The notes below the pieces were generated by a model. The model did not search any database. It was not told the DNA's origin and worked only from the letters and a program-made list of their open reading frames with translations. From positions 1,116,001 to 1,180,000 of the forward strand of contig JBFDTN010000001.1 in NCBI GenBank assembly GCA_040719455.1: a DNA stretch of 64,000 bases, given 5' to 3'. The position numbers were made by a program, and so were the translations under genes. Below, in pieces: positions 16,714-25,374 of this stretch; the first letter of the stretch is position 1, and each line of letters opens with the position of its first letter. The DNA comes from Streptococcus pneumoniae. GTDB taxonomy: Bacteria > Bacillota > Bacilli > Lactobacillales > Streptococcaceae.

Positions 16714-17721
16714 TTAACGGTTATTAAAACTTAAGACTGTTTTCCCTCGAGAACGGCCATTTGCGACCTTGTCGAGCGCCTGATTGACATCTTCAAAGGC
16801 AAAGACGGTATCAACTGATGGCTTAATTTCAAGTTTGGTGAAAAGATCTACTACTTCTTGTAATTGCCGACCATTACTTTCTACGAAGATGAAGTGATAA
16901 TGCACACCGTATTTAGCAGCCATTTTATCAAACTTATGACCTGCCGCTTCAAATAATAGTTGTTTTACTTTTGGTAAGTTCATCCGTTTTGCAAAGGCAC
17001 CATTTGGCATTGCCCGCAAGGAAACAAGTTGACCACCCTTTTTCATAATGGACATTTGCTTCTCCGTTTCAGCCCCACCAAGGGTATCAAGTACATGGTC
17101 CATATTCAATAGGGTCTGGGTATAATCTTCAGTCTTGTAGTCGATAAAACGATCCGCACCAAGCGCCAAGACACGGTCTTTGTTGTCCGCACTACCGTTG
17201 GTAATGACAGTTAATCCTTTGGCTTTCGCAATCGGAATCGCCATGGCTCCAACTCCACCTGTCCCGCCTGAGATAAAGAGCGTCTCGCCAGCTTTGACCT
17301 CCATCAGCTCAAGCGCCTGCATAATGGTCAAGGCTGTGAGCGGAACCCCAGCCGCTTCTTCGTCAGATAGGTAGTCCGGCACCAAGGCAAGAGCATCTTC
17401 ATCAACTGCTACATACTCAGCAAAGGCACCGATACTATCAAGCGGCAAGCGCCCAAAGACCCGATCTCCTTCTTGGAATTTCTGCGCAGCTGCACCACGT
17501 TTTTCGACAATTCCTACCACTTCATTTCCCGCAATGAGGGGCAATTTGTAAGGCGTGATCATCTTGACATCCCCACGGCTAATCATGTTATCGAGCGGAT
17601 TGACCCCAGCTGTTCTAACCTTTACAAGAACCTGATGGCTGCCCACCTCTGGTAGAGGCACCTCCACCATGTCTAATGCAATATTGTTTTTGTTGTATTC
17701 TCTTACTTGTGCTGCTTTCAT
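16714..17721 (-). CDS. NADP-dependent MDR-family oxidoreductase (quinone reductase-like)
   Basis: 335 residues of the zinc-independent medium-chain dehydrogenase/reductase family: GroES-like N-terminus (VKVRTAGVNPLDNMISRGD), nucleotide-binding motif FISGGTGGVGAMAIP near residue 150, and no structural cysteine cluster. Such enzymes reduce quinones or enones with NADPH. Start ATG at 17721 is preceded by an AGGAG site. Operon with the alpha/beta hydrolase downstream. Confidence 0.88.
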   Translation of the reverse strand: MKAAQVREYNKNNIALDMVEVPLPEVGSHQVLVKVRTAGVNPLDNMISRGDVKMITPYKLPLIAGNEVVGIVEKRGAAAQKFQEGDRVFGRLPLDSIGAFAEYVAVDEDALALVPDYLSDEEAAGVPLTALTIMQALELMEVKAGETLFISGGTGGVGAMAIPIAKAKGLTVITNGSADNKDRVLALGADRFIDYKTEDYTQTLLNMDHVLDTLGGAETEKQMSIMKKGGQLVSLRAMPNGAFAKRMNLPKVKQLLFEAAGHKFDKMAAKYGVHYHFIFVESNGRQLQEVVDLFTKLEIKPSVDTVFAFEDVNQALDKVANGRSRGKTVLSFNNR

Positions 17722-17799
17722 TTCTTTTCTCCTCTTTTAATAAAATTTTCATTTGGTTTTCCAGTCACTGACAAGGAAAATTGCAAGATTCATGACCAG

Positions 17800-18017
17800 T
17801 ATAGTCTTTTAGTTTTGATTTAGTACTAGGCAACGAGGCGCAGGCATAACTAGAGTTAGTTGAGGATTGTTCCATAATCCTAATTTCCAACCTCCAACAG
17901 TCTCCCAGACTTAGTTGAGGATTATTCCATAATCCCAATTTCCAACCTCCAACAGTCTCCCAGACTGTTGGAGCAAGCCGAGTTAACGACGTAATAGATT
18001 AAAACGAAATGACTATA
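17800..18017 (+). repeat. Dispersed intergenic repeat family 1, copy B with duplicated central module
   Basis: 218 bp from TATAGTCTTTTAGTTTTGA to AAAACGAAATGACTATA. Between the two end modules a 55-bp unit (TTAGTTGAGGATTRTTCCAT ... CCAACAGTCTCCCAGAC) occurs twice in tandem; the second copy completes the hairpin CCAACAGTC...GACTGTTGG. The right end supplies the last codons of the truncated DoxX gene. Confidence 0.9.
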
Positions 18018-18310
18018 TACGGTGTCAATTTCAAAACCATTGACATAGGGATGCCCCATTTTTTGCCCAAAGATTGAGCCAAGCCAATAAGCGTGACAAA
18101 TTTTGGAAATATCCCTAGTATCATCATGCTTCCTACGATCATCTCAATAGCAAAGATGGTGTAGCCTGTTATTTCTGACATTCCGAGCGCCATGAAATGC
18201 TGGGCTGTTGCTGCTAAACCTACCTGCAGGCGATCCACGCCATGCTTCAAAAAGGGGAAGCCCAGAACTAAGCGAATAGCGAACCAAGCGAGTTTTTCCC
18301 TATCTTTCAC
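17999..18310 (-). pseudogene. DoxX-family membrane protein, 3' end replaced by a repeat
   Basis: GTG start at 18310 with AAGGAG 7 bases upstream, overlapping the end of the Rrf2 gene by 11 bases. The frame gives KDREKLAWFAIRLVLGFPFL, then typical DoxX segments (IGLAQSLG). After KKWGIPMSMVLKL it reads into repeat copy B, whose bases encode the last few residues before the stop. About 103 residues remain, roughly one transmembrane segment short of the usual ~130. It may be non-functional. DoxX proteins are four-helix membrane proteins linked to redox stress, which suits the neighbouring Rrf2 regulator. Confidence 0.6.
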
Positions 18311-18719
18311 ATTGCAGCTCCTTTTGAATCGTTTCAATCACATCATTCAAGGTCTGAGTAGCTAGATTAGTCTCCAGGGCTTCCTCGGCTTGCGCTACAA
18401 TGGGATCAAGAGCTGCATTGATGTGACCGCCTACTGGGCATTCCTTATTGGCATGCTGGTGGGTGTAAAGGAGCTGAGCGGGATTGACCGCCCGATAAAT
18501 GTCTAGCAAGGTCATGCTTTCCTTAGCTTTCCCTAGCGAATAGTCAAAACTCCCCTCGTGCCTAATCAACAAATCCGCCTTTTTCAACAGGGAGATGATC
18601 TTACGAATGTAGCTAGCATTGGTACCCACGCTTTTAGCAATCGCCTCTGAGGTCAACTTGTCCTTACTTTCTGAAAACATAATCAGCGTATGCACCGCTA
18701 CTGAAAATTTAGTGTCCAT
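18300..18719 (-). CDS. Rrf2-family transcriptional regulator
   Basis: 139 residues. Winged helix N-terminus: VAVHTLIMFS, LTSEAIAKSVGTNASYIRKI, LLIRHEG. It ends in a C-terminal helix. A HQHANKECPVGGHI segment contains a single Cys, so an iron-sulfur cluster is unlikely and a thiol sensor is possible. An operator-like dyad TTTGTATCA-N7-ATACAAA overlaps its own -10 box, and the same dyad is found in the promoter of the EthD-like gene at 20452. DoxX follows with overlapping ends. Confidence 0.88.
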   Translation of the reverse strand: MDTKFSVAVHTLIMFSESKDKLTSEAIAKSVGTNASYIRKIISLLKKADLLIRHEGSFDYSLGKAKESMTLLDIYRAVNPAQLLYTHQHANKECPVGGHINAALDPIVAQAEEALETNLATQTLNDVIETIQKELQCER

Positions 18720-18747
18720 AGATTTTTCTTTCTTTTTTATTTTTTAT

Positions 18748-18797
18748 ATTTGTATCACATTCAAATACAAATATAGCATGAATAATAGTTTTGTCAA
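18748..18797 (-). promoter_or_regulatory. Promoter and dyad operator of the Rrf2 gene
   Basis: Minus strand: -35 TTGACA (18797-18792), 16-base spacer, -10 TATATT (18775-18770). The dyad ATTTGTAT ... ATACAAAT at 18748-18772 covers the -10 and the start site, a repressor position. Confidence 0.75.
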
Positions 18798-18835
18798 CTT
18801 TTTTGATTCACTCTTTTCATACACTAAATGATACG

Positions 18836-19654
18836 TTAAGTTTTTGAGTGGCAGTACCTTAGCAAGGCGGCTACTGTTTCTTGCGAATAACCTTTTTCAC
18901 TGACTCGCTTGATTTTTTTATCATCAAAATAAGCCCCTGAAACAGTCGCAACACCCTCATCAAAACTGAGATAATAGCCTGTTTCAATCCCTTCATCTAG
19001 GGTCTTTATCTGACTCTTAAGACTACGTTTGACATTATCATTTACTAAATTCGTTGCGACCAAGCCAGGATGGTAACAATTCACCGTCACCTGACTTCCC
19101 TTAGCTTTCAACTCCTCAGCCTGAAAACAGGTCAACCAAATAGTATATAATTTCGCATTATTATAAGCTCTTGAAGCTGTGTAATCCTTAGTCATTCCAA
19201 AATCAAGATTCTCAACAGAAGCAAAATGATGCATATAGGACGATGTATGAATCACACGTCCCTGATGTGATTTTTCCAATAATGGAAGAAGCTCTTTTGT
19301 CAATATAAATGGCACTTGAACAGATAGCATAAAAGTCATCTCTACATCTTCTTTCGTCGCAATTCTCTCATCCCCAAAGTAGGCACCAGCATTATTTATC
19401 AAGACATCTAAGCGCGAAAAATCTTCTTGAATCCTTCTTGCAAATGAATAGACTTCATCTTTCTTCGAGAAATCCGCTAAATAAGTATGGACAGCCTTAT
19501 TTCCAGTCTGCAGTTGAACATCACTTAGAGCTACTCGCAGTTTCTCTGGATTACGTCCGTGTAAAATCACCTCATGCCCTTCACTTGCAAACTTCTGAGC
19601 AAGATGCTTGCCAATCCCGTCTGTCGACCCCGTAATTAAAATCGTTTTTTTCAT
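18836..19654 (-). CDS. SDR-family oxidoreductase
   Basis: 272-residue short-chain dehydrogenase/reductase. Rossmann glycine motif TGSTDGIG at residues 8-15, NNAG (LDVLINNAGAY), catalytic Ser in HTSSYMHH, and a Tyr/Lys pair that reads YNNAKLYTIW rather than the strict YxxxK spacing (YNNAK fits). It resembles retinol dehydrogenase/WW-domain oxidoreductase-like SDRs. It lies between the EthD-like pseudogene and the Rrf2 gene on the same strand. Confidence 0.88.
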   Translation of the reverse strand: MKKTILITGSTDGIGKHLAQKFASEGHEVILHGRNPEKLRVALSDVQLQTGNKAVHTYLADFSKKDEVYSFARRIQEDFSRLDVLINNAGAYFGDERIATKEDVEMTFMLSVQVPFILTKELLPLLEKSHQGRVIHTSSYMHHFASVENLDFGMTKDYTASRAYNNAKLYTIWLTCFQAEELKAKGSQVTVNCYHPGLVATNLVNDNVKRSLKSQIKTLDEGIETGYYLSFDEGVATVSGAYFDDKKIKRVSEKGYSQETVAALLRYCHSKT

Positions 19655-19685
19655 TGTATGGATTCCCCAAGCTATCTTTATCCTT

Positions 19686-20452
19686 TTATTTCAAACGTTG
19701 CCCGTTTTTTACAAATGAAATGGTCTCTTCCATCTTATAAGCATGTAGTGCCGAAACATAGGTGACCAATTCAGCATTTAATGTAAGAGCTATTTCTTCA
19801 TAAAAATTCTTTCGTACTTCTTCATTTGAAAATCCAATAATCATCAAGGCATGATACTGCTCTTCTTTCGGATTATCATGTGCTACATTGGGGGTATTCC
19901 ATGTTGCTTTATTCCAAGGCAAATAGACTTGTGTTCGTAGTTCAGTCACTCCAGATATTTGTGCTAATTGTTCAGCTAGGTTGTCATGTACATAAGATTG
20001 AAACTTCTTTCTGGTAGCAGACTCTTTTCGTCTCAAATAAAGAATATCTCGTACTTGTGTGTCCTTTTTCGTTGTTGTCTGGTACCAACGTGAGGAAAAT
20101 GGCCATCCCATATACATCAATGTTCTACGAAATACATTGATTTCATCCTCAAATGCTAATGCAGTCTGCCTACGCCCCCTCACAGGATCTAGTAACTTTT
20201 ATAAGTTACCTCTGCAACACCATCAATCTTACGATCGTCTGAAACAATTGTTTCTAGGATAGGATTTTTTGGCCAAAAACTATGCTCATCTGCACTAAAA
20301 TGCTGTTGACGATATTCAAATAAACCTGGTGAAGAGGCAATAATCTTTGAGTGAGGTCCCTTCCAATAATCCATTCCTTGCTTGCGCGGTTGGTCTTTTC
20401 TCATCCATAATAAAATTGAAAGTGAAAATTGTCTTTGATAATGACTTTTCAT
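19686..20452 (-). pseudogene. EthD-domain-like protein, frameshifted
   Basis: The ATG at 20452 (AAGGAG upstream) opens 87 residues (LLWMRKDQPRKQGMDYWKGP, an EthD-like start) ending in a stop at 20189. The continuation GRRQTALAFEDEINVFRRT to the end at 19686 is in a shifted frame with no ribosome site of its own. Joined, it would be about 250 residues with two EthD-like halves, the second ending near LHAYKMEETISFV. A single frameshift near 20190 explains the break; a sequencing error cannot be excluded. The promoter is intact. Confidence 0.65.
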
Positions 20453-20469
20453 TCTATTCTCCTTTTTGT

Positions 20470-20520
20470 GTTTGTATCAGTTACGGATACAATTTTATCT
20501 CGAAACAAATAAACTGTCAA
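20470..20520 (-). promoter_or_regulatory. Promoter and dyad operator of the EthD-like gene
   Basis: Minus strand: -35 TTGACA (20520-20515), 17-base spacer, -10 TAAAAT (20497-20492). The dyad TTTGTATCA-N7-ATACAA (20471-20492) begins at the -10, with the same half-sites and spacing as at 18748-18772. The Rrf2 protein is the likely ligand (inference). Confidence 0.7.
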
Positions 20521-20530
20521 GAAGTGTGCT

Positions 20531-20559
20531 CAAAAAAAAACGACCGTGAAAAACGGTCG
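20531..20559 (-). terminator. Terminator of the hydrolase/DUF1304 operon
   Basis: Stem CGACCGT / ACGGTCG with a 5-base loop, followed by nine T on the minus strand, about 60 bases after the stop at 20619. Confidence 0.85.
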
Positions 20560-20618
20560 CTACTAGCTTGTCTTGCTGAGTAATGATGGAGATATTCTAA
20601 TCCCAAACTGTAATACTC

Positions 20619-21524
20619 CTATTTCACATTCGGATTTTGTTGGACCAAGGCATTGTAGCCTTCAACCCCTAAAACTTCGCGAGCCTCTGCATGGGCAGCA
20701 GCTTCCACTATGGAAACAGTATCTGCACTCGGATTTTCATCAGCCAGTCTTTGGCTATTTTCTGGTACAATCAGGCTATCGTCTGCACCGTGAATGAAGG
20801 TTACTGGAATATCATGATTGTTCTTTACTGCATCGATAGCACTAGTCTCTTTCATATCAACGCCGTAGATGTGCTTGGCTACCCAATTCACACCAGGCAT
20901 GAGAAAACTCACATGATTGGCTTGATAGCCTGTAGCAATCAGGTCATAGAGATTGGTAAAGCCACAATCTGCTACAACGAATTGAACCTTAGGATGATAG
21001 TTTAGAGCGTTTAGGGAAATCGAACTCCCCATAGACTCACCTTGTAGGCCTAGGTAAATCCCTGAACCATAGCGCTGATAACTATCCTCAATCACGTTCA
21101 TCAAATCTTGCGACTCGATATTACCCAGTGTTACAGTTGCAGGCTCATTTTTCCCATGCCCCCGAACATCATAGATAATACAGTTGTAGCCTAATTCACG
21201 ATAGACCTGCACATACTTTACCGCACCATTACGATTAGAGCGAAAGCCGTGGGTAATGATGACATATTTTTGGCTCTTTGGATCAGGTGCCTTGACAAGC
21301 GCTGCATGCAGGGAATAATCATCTACCCCTTTGACCGTGTATTCTGCGACATCGAAGTGTTCAAAATCATTCCACATACCATGCGCTTTTTCCCATGCTT
21401 CCTCCTCAGCGAGAGTCATAGGACTTGGTTTGACAATGCTTTTGGCAAAATAGCTCGCTGCTCCAATATAAACGAAGGCAAGCAAGGCCAAGACTAGCAC
21501 AGTGAGGCGTTTCAAACTTTTCAT
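20619..21524 (-). CDS. Membrane-anchored alpha/beta hydrolase
   Basis: 301 residues from ATG 21524 (AGGAGC upstream). A single N-terminal hydrophobic segment (residues ~6-22: LTVLVLALLAFVYIGAASY) acts as signal anchor, placing the enzyme outside the cell. Nucleophile GESMGS; VIITHGFRSNRNG forms the oxyanion region; HGADDSLIVP and AAHAE carry acid and base. It resembles the YqkD/dienelactone-hydrolase-like extracellular hydrolases of Firmicutes. The upstream DUF1304 gene overlaps its start by 4 bases. Confidence 0.88.
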   Translation of the reverse strand: MKSLKRLTVLVLALLAFVYIGAASYFAKSIVKPSPMTLAEEEAWEKAHGMWNDFEHFDVAEYTVKGVDDYSLHAALVKAPDPKSQKYVIITHGFRSNRNGAVKYVQVYRELGYNCIIYDVRGHGKNEPATVTLGNIESQDLMNVIEDSYQRYGSGIYLGLQGESMGSSISLNALNYHPKVQFVVADCGFTNLYDLIATGYQANHVSFLMPGVNWVAKHIYGVDMKETSAIDAVKNNHDIPVTFIHGADDSLIVPENSQRLADENPSADTVSIVEAAAHAEAREVLGVEGYNALVQQNPNVK

Positions 21525-21916
21525 CCCTGCTCCTTTCTCATTTTCCAACAATCATAGACCAGACTAAGAATTGTTAACAGAGGGAGACTTCCTTGCTTTA
21601 CAAAAATACTCATATCGCTACTAATGCCACCATAGAGAGCCACGACTAGAATATAGACCATCATTAAGAGCAGAAGTTCAAACTTGTTGTGGCTGAACAT
21701 TAGTGTATAAATCAGTAAAAGTGCAATCATGAGATTATAGACCCCTTGATTTTGAAAGAGCAGGGATACCGTATCTGTCTGCAATACTTCAACTGGAATA
21801 TTAAACACGCGGGAAGTGGTCTCTTGAGTGGTCATCAGCGTCTCTAGATAGAAAATATACAGAAATTCCAAGGCTACTAGACTGCTGAAGAGTTTTGTCA
21901 CTACTCCTACTTTCAT
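21521..21916 (-). CDS. DUF1304-like membrane protein
   Basis: 131 residues with about four hydrophobic helices and the family mark FQNQGVYNLMIALLLIYTL. The start ATG at 21916 has GAGGAAG upstream. DUF1304 proteins are small integral membrane proteins of unknown role. It lies 16 bases after the flavoprotein gene and overlaps the hydrolase gene, so all three are probably one transcript from the promoter at 23311-23339. Confidence 0.75.
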   Translation of the reverse strand: MKVGVVTKLFSSLVALEFLYIFYLETLMTTQETTSRVFNIPVEVLQTDTVSLLFQNQGVYNLMIALLLIYTLMFSHNKFELLLLMMVYILVVALYGGISSDMSIFVKQGSLPLLTILSLVYDCWKMRKEQG

Positions 21917-21932
21917 CGTCACTTCCTCTTTT

Positions 21933-23276
21933 CTATGCCAATGCGACTTTCAAGTCATTTAAAATGCCATTGGTAACAGCTGGAAATGCAAAAATGTAGC
22001 GATCTAGGTCCTGCGCTGTCAAGCCTTGCTCAATAATCAAGGTTAAGAGATTGATGAGTTCACCTGCTTCATTTCCTAGAAGGGCTGCTCCTTTTAAGGT
22101 CTTATCTTTACCAACAATGAAGGTCACATGGGATTCTGTTTCTAATTTGGTTTGGAATTTCAAGCGTTGACCAAATGGTACTTCTACCACCCGATACTGA
22201 TCTGCCTGCTCTTTAGCTTCTGCCACCGTCACACCGACCTGAGAAATCCTAGGAAGAGTAAAGACCACATTTGGAATGACTGGGTAGGCAATCGGAGCCG
22301 TTTCTCCCAAAATATGACGGGCAATGTAGCTTGATTCAAAGCAGGCTGTCGGGGTTAATTTAGGAATGAATTTTGAAACAACATCGCCAGATGCGTAAAT
22401 CGTTGGAACAGCCGTTTGCATGAATTCATTCACTATAATGCCACCACGATCTGTCTCAATCCCAAGCTCTTCCAAGCCCAGATTTTCTACATTGGACACG
22501 CGCCCTGTCACATCGACAATATAATCTGTCTCAATTTCTAACCCACTTGCAGTCCGAACAAGGTAGCCATCTTGCGTTTTAAGCGCTTCTGACACCGCTT
22601 GACCAAAATGAAATTGTACCCCTTCTTCACCCATCTTGTCCACTACCGCAGAAACATATTGTTCTGGATAAGCAGCTAGCGCTCGGTCCGCAAATTCGAT
22701 AATGTGGACTTCTTTGCCCATTTTAGCAACCATAGTCGCAAATTCAAGAGAGATAATGCCCGCACCGATAAAGGTCATGCGCTCAGGTAAGATGTCCAAG
22801 TCAAGAAACTCTCGACTATCATGAAAATATTCATTGCCTGGCACCTGCAATCTAGCTGGTCGTTGACCCGTTCCGATAACGACGAATTCCGTTGTAAGAA
22901 CCTCATCTCCATAAGCCACCGTATGGGCATCAAGAAGGCGTCCATGTCCTTTTAGCAATGTAATTCCTAGCTGCGCAAACATGCCTTCCATGATTGGTGC
23001 ATAGCTGCCGATTTCTTCCTTCTTGTAGACCATGAGTTTTTCCCAAGAAATCTCACCGCTTTTCGCAATCCCAGCTTTTTCATAGCGTGCCAAGCCGTCT
23101 AAAAATTCAAAAGGACTTTCTAGTAAAAATTTAGCATTGCATCCGTAGTTGGTACAGGTCCCAGCAGTCACATCTTTTTCGATAATCGCAACTTTCTTGC
23201 CTGCTTTTGCCAAGTCAACAGCCGCATGCCAGCTGGCATGCCCTGAACCGATAAACGTTACATCGTATTGATACAT
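21933..23276 (-). CDS. FAD-dependent pyridine nucleotide-disulfide oxidoreductase
   Basis: 447 residues from ATG 23276 (GGAGG 8 bases upstream). FAD-binding GSGHASWHAAVDLA, redox-active pair GTCTNYGC, NAD(P)-binding GAGIISLEFA and second FAD motif IYASGDV are all present, as in dihydrolipoamide dehydrogenase, glutathione reductase and mercuric reductase. The C-terminal HPTxxE, which supplies the active-site His in those enzymes, is replaced by FAFPAVTNG. The substrate is therefore uncertain. It is divergent from an OhrR-like regulator with a palindrome between them. Confidence 0.88.
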   Translation of the reverse strand: MYQYDVTFIGSGHASWHAAVDLAKAGKKVAIIEKDVTAGTCTNYGCNAKFLLESPFEFLDGLARYEKAGIAKSGEISWEKLMVYKKEEIGSYAPIMEGMFAQLGITLLKGHGRLLDAHTVAYGDEVLTTEFVVIGTGQRPARLQVPGNEYFHDSREFLDLDILPERMTFIGAGIISLEFATMVAKMGKEVHIIEFADRALAAYPEQYVSAVVDKMGEEGVQFHFGQAVSEALKTQDGYLVRTASGLEIETDYIVDVTGRVSNVENLGLEELGIETDRGGIIVNEFMQTAVPTIYASGDVVSKFIPKLTPTACFESSYIARHILGETAPIAYPVIPNVVFTLPRISQVGVTVAEAKEQADQYRVVEVPFGQRLKFQTKLETESHVTFIVGKDKTLKGAALLGNEAGELINLLTLIIEQGLTAQDLDRYIFAFPAVTNGILNDLKVALA

Positions 23277-23295
23277 TTTCTTTTCCTCCAAAATT

Positions 23296-23360
23296 TAATC
23301 GTGCGCGATTATTTTAAAGAAAATCGTATACTTTGTCAATTAAAAGGCTTTATGTTATTC
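23296..23360. promoter_or_regulatory. Divergent promoters with a 16-bp palindrome between flavoprotein and OhrR-like gene
   Basis: Palindrome TAATCGTGCGCGATTA (23296-23311) sits at the start site of the minus-strand promoter (TTGACA 23339-23334, 17 bases, TAAAAT 23316-23311). A plus-strand promoter, TTGTCA (23333-23338), 17 bases, TATTCT (23355-23360), overlaps it and serves the regulator gene. Confidence 0.7.
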
Positions 23361-23391
23361 TAGAATCACTCGCGAACGACTGGAGACACGA

Positions 23392-23824
23392 CATGAACGA
23401 CAAGCTTTCTCACCAACTCTGCTATTCCTTCTATACTGTTGAGCGACTCTTTCAGCAGTTTTACAAAAAAAATCTGGAAAAATATGATTTGACCTACACC
23501 CAGTACCTGGTCTTGGTTGTCTTGTGGGAAGAACCTTCTCTTTCCCTTAAAGAAATTGGTAGCAGGCTCGATTTGTCTAGCAATACCTTGACCCCCTTGC
23601 TCAAACGTTTGGAGGACAAGGGCTACCTCCTACGGCTCAAGCCTGAAAAAGACAAGCGCCAACTGTATGTCCAACTGACAGAAGAGGGGAAACATCTCCA
23701 AGCAGACATCAAGACGCATTTGACAGAATGCTTTTGGCAGATCGACGGACTGACACGAGAAGGGGCCGATCGCCTGATTCAAGAAAATCACCAACTTATC
23801 CAAGCCCTGAAAAATAGTTTATAA
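23392..23824 (+). CDS. MarR-family regulator, OhrR-like
   Basis: 143 residues from ATG 23392. The N-terminal LSHQLCYSFYTVERLFQQFY places a single Cys where OhrR proteins carry their peroxide-sensing cysteine. LTYTQYLVLVVLWEEPSLSL, LSSNTLTPLLKRLEDKGYL and the wing KPEKDKRQL complete the winged helix. Such regulators release DNA after oxidation by organic peroxides. The divergent flavoprotein operon is the probable target, through the TAATCG...CGATTA palindrome. Confidence 0.85.
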
Positions 23825-23831
23825 ATTCAGC

Positions 23832-23868
23832 AAAAAGGAGTTGTTCATCTGAGAAACAACCCCTTTTT
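23832..23868. terminator. Bidirectional terminator between OhrR-like and VOC genes
   Basis: Stem AAAAAGG-AGTTGTT / AACAAC-CCCTTTTT with a T run on both strands. It serves the converging genes ending at 23824 (+) and 23878 (-). Confidence 0.75.
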
Positions 23869-23877
23869 AATTGTCCA

Positions 23878-24723
23878 CTATTTTAATGCAACCCGCACTC
23901 GAATTCCGTCAACATCCCTTATTTCAAGCATTCGGGAATGAAGCCAGTTGGGTGTTATACCTAATTCTCTTGCTCGTTCGTGGACAGCTACTAAGTCTTC
24001 TTTGTCTTTAACAAACACGGTGAAATAAGCAAGTCCTGCTTGACCTTTTTGGCATTTTCCTGCTAGCTTACTGTCCCATTCATTGACTGCCAAATGGTGG
24101 TGATAGTCGCCTGAAGCAAGCCAACTGGCGCTTGGCATGGAAAACTTGTCTTCCAAACCTAGCAAGGTTTGATAAAAGGCACTGGCTGACTGGCTATCCT
24201 TGACCGATAAGTGGACGTGTCCCATACGAGTACCAGAAGGAAGCTCAAAGGGTTCCGTGTAAACTCCGCTATCATACAGATCCTGGGCAGCTAATTCCTC
24301 CGTCACGCCAACAATTCGCCCGTCCTCACGAATATCCCAAACTGCAACATCCTTGTCATGGTAGATTTCAATACCATTCCTTTCTGGATCTTCGAGGTAA
24401 ATGGCCTCGCTATATCCATGATCTGCGCCACCGACCATGGGAATGCGAGCTTCCGCAAGTCGTTTAAAGACATTTGCCAAATCCTGCCGGGTAGGCACTA
24501 GCAGGGCTAGGTGGTAGAGACCGTAGGTCCTAGATTTTGCCTGAGTGGCTACAAGCAGGCGAACCAGCCCCTCTCCGTCCACTCCTAATAGAACTTCTGT
24601 TTCCTTTTTTTCTAGAATATCAAGCCCCAAGACCTGATGATAAAAGTAAGTCATATTTTCTATATTTTCCACATAAAGCGCAACTTCACCGAGAAAAATC
24701 TGACTGTTATAAGGATAAGTCAT
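23878..24723 (-). CDS. VOC-family protein (CatE/glyoxalase-like)
   Basis: 281 residues with two vicinal-oxygen-chelate domains (about 8-125 and 165-281). Metal-ligand positions can be seen in YHLALLVP, GIEIYHD and MGHVHLSVKD. It resembles the CatE-type two-domain proteins of Firmicutes, linked to catechol or quinone stress. It follows the NAD(P)-binding gene by 6 bases and is co-transcribed with it. Confidence 0.85.
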   Translation of the reverse strand: MTYPYNSQIFLGEVALYVENIENMTYFYHQVLGLDILEKKETEVLLGVDGEGLVRLLVATQAKSRTYGLYHLALLVPTRQDLANVFKRLAEARIPMVGGADHGYSEAIYLEDPERNGIEIYHDKDVAVWDIREDGRIVGVTEELAAQDLYDSGVYTEPFELPSGTRMGHVHLSVKDSQSASAFYQTLLGLEDKFSMPSASWLASGDYHHHLAVNEWDSKLAGKCQKGQAGLAYFTVFVKDKEDLVAVHERARELGITPNWLHSRMLEIRDVDGIRVRVALK

Positions 24724-24729
24724 AAGAGC

Positions 24730-25359
24730 CTACTTTCCAAGGACTGAAATCCGTTCTTGAGGATGAGCAGCCGCTTCAATCTCATCTACCATAGCAGTAG
24801 CATAGTCAGCATAGCTGATTTTGCTTTCACCCGCTTCATTGACTGTAAAGACCTCGCCTGCAAGAAGGTAGTCCCCTGTTTTTGGATAGTCTACCTCAAA
24901 ATCTGCTGCTGGGCTGATATAGGTCCAGTTGACATCTTTGACCTTGCGAAGCACTTCCAAGCCCTTGCCCATAGCTTCTGCTAGAGGGAAAAAGTCTGCT
25001 GGAAAATCTGGAGTTTGGAATAATTGCAGGGTCATGCTGTCGTCTACATACAAGCTCCCTGCTCCACCAACGACCAAGAGGCGCGTCTTGCTACCTGCTA
25101 AAATGGCTGTCAAATGCTCCAAAGAAGTCGTGTGTTGCGGTAGCGTCTCAGGTGCGAAAGCCCCAAAGGCGCTCACCACCGCATCAAATCCTGCCAAGTC
25201 TGCCCTTTCTAAATCAAATAAATCCTTTTGCAAGACCTCTTGCGCCTGAGACTTGTTGCTTGCGCGGACAATGGCTGTCACCTCATGACCACGCGCCACC
25301 GCTTCTGCTACAATCGCTTGTCCTGCCTGTCCATTTGCACCAATTACTGCTAGTTTCAT
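24730..25359 (-). CDS. NAD(P)-binding oxidoreductase (NmrA/YwnB-like)
   Basis: 209 residues. Rossmann motif GANGQAGQAIVAEAVARGHEV, then SAFGAF and RLLVVGGAGSLYVDD, as in the atypical SDR proteins annotated as NAD(P)H-binding or YwnB-like. Function probably in quinone or aldehyde stress (inferred from the VOC partner). The promoter carries two TGTAAT-type dyads. Confidence 0.87.
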   Translation of the reverse strand: MKLAVIGANGQAGQAIVAEAVARGHEVTAIVRASNKSQAQEVLQKDLFDLERADLAGFDAVVSAFGAFAPETLPQHTTSLEHLTAILAGSKTRLLVVGGAGSLYVDDSMTLQLFQTPDFPADFFPLAEAMGKGLEVLRKVKDVNWTYISPAADFEVDYPKTGDYLLAGEVFTVNEAGESKISYADYATAMVDEIEAAAHPQERISVLGK

Positions 25360-25374
25360 ATTCTTTCTCCAATC

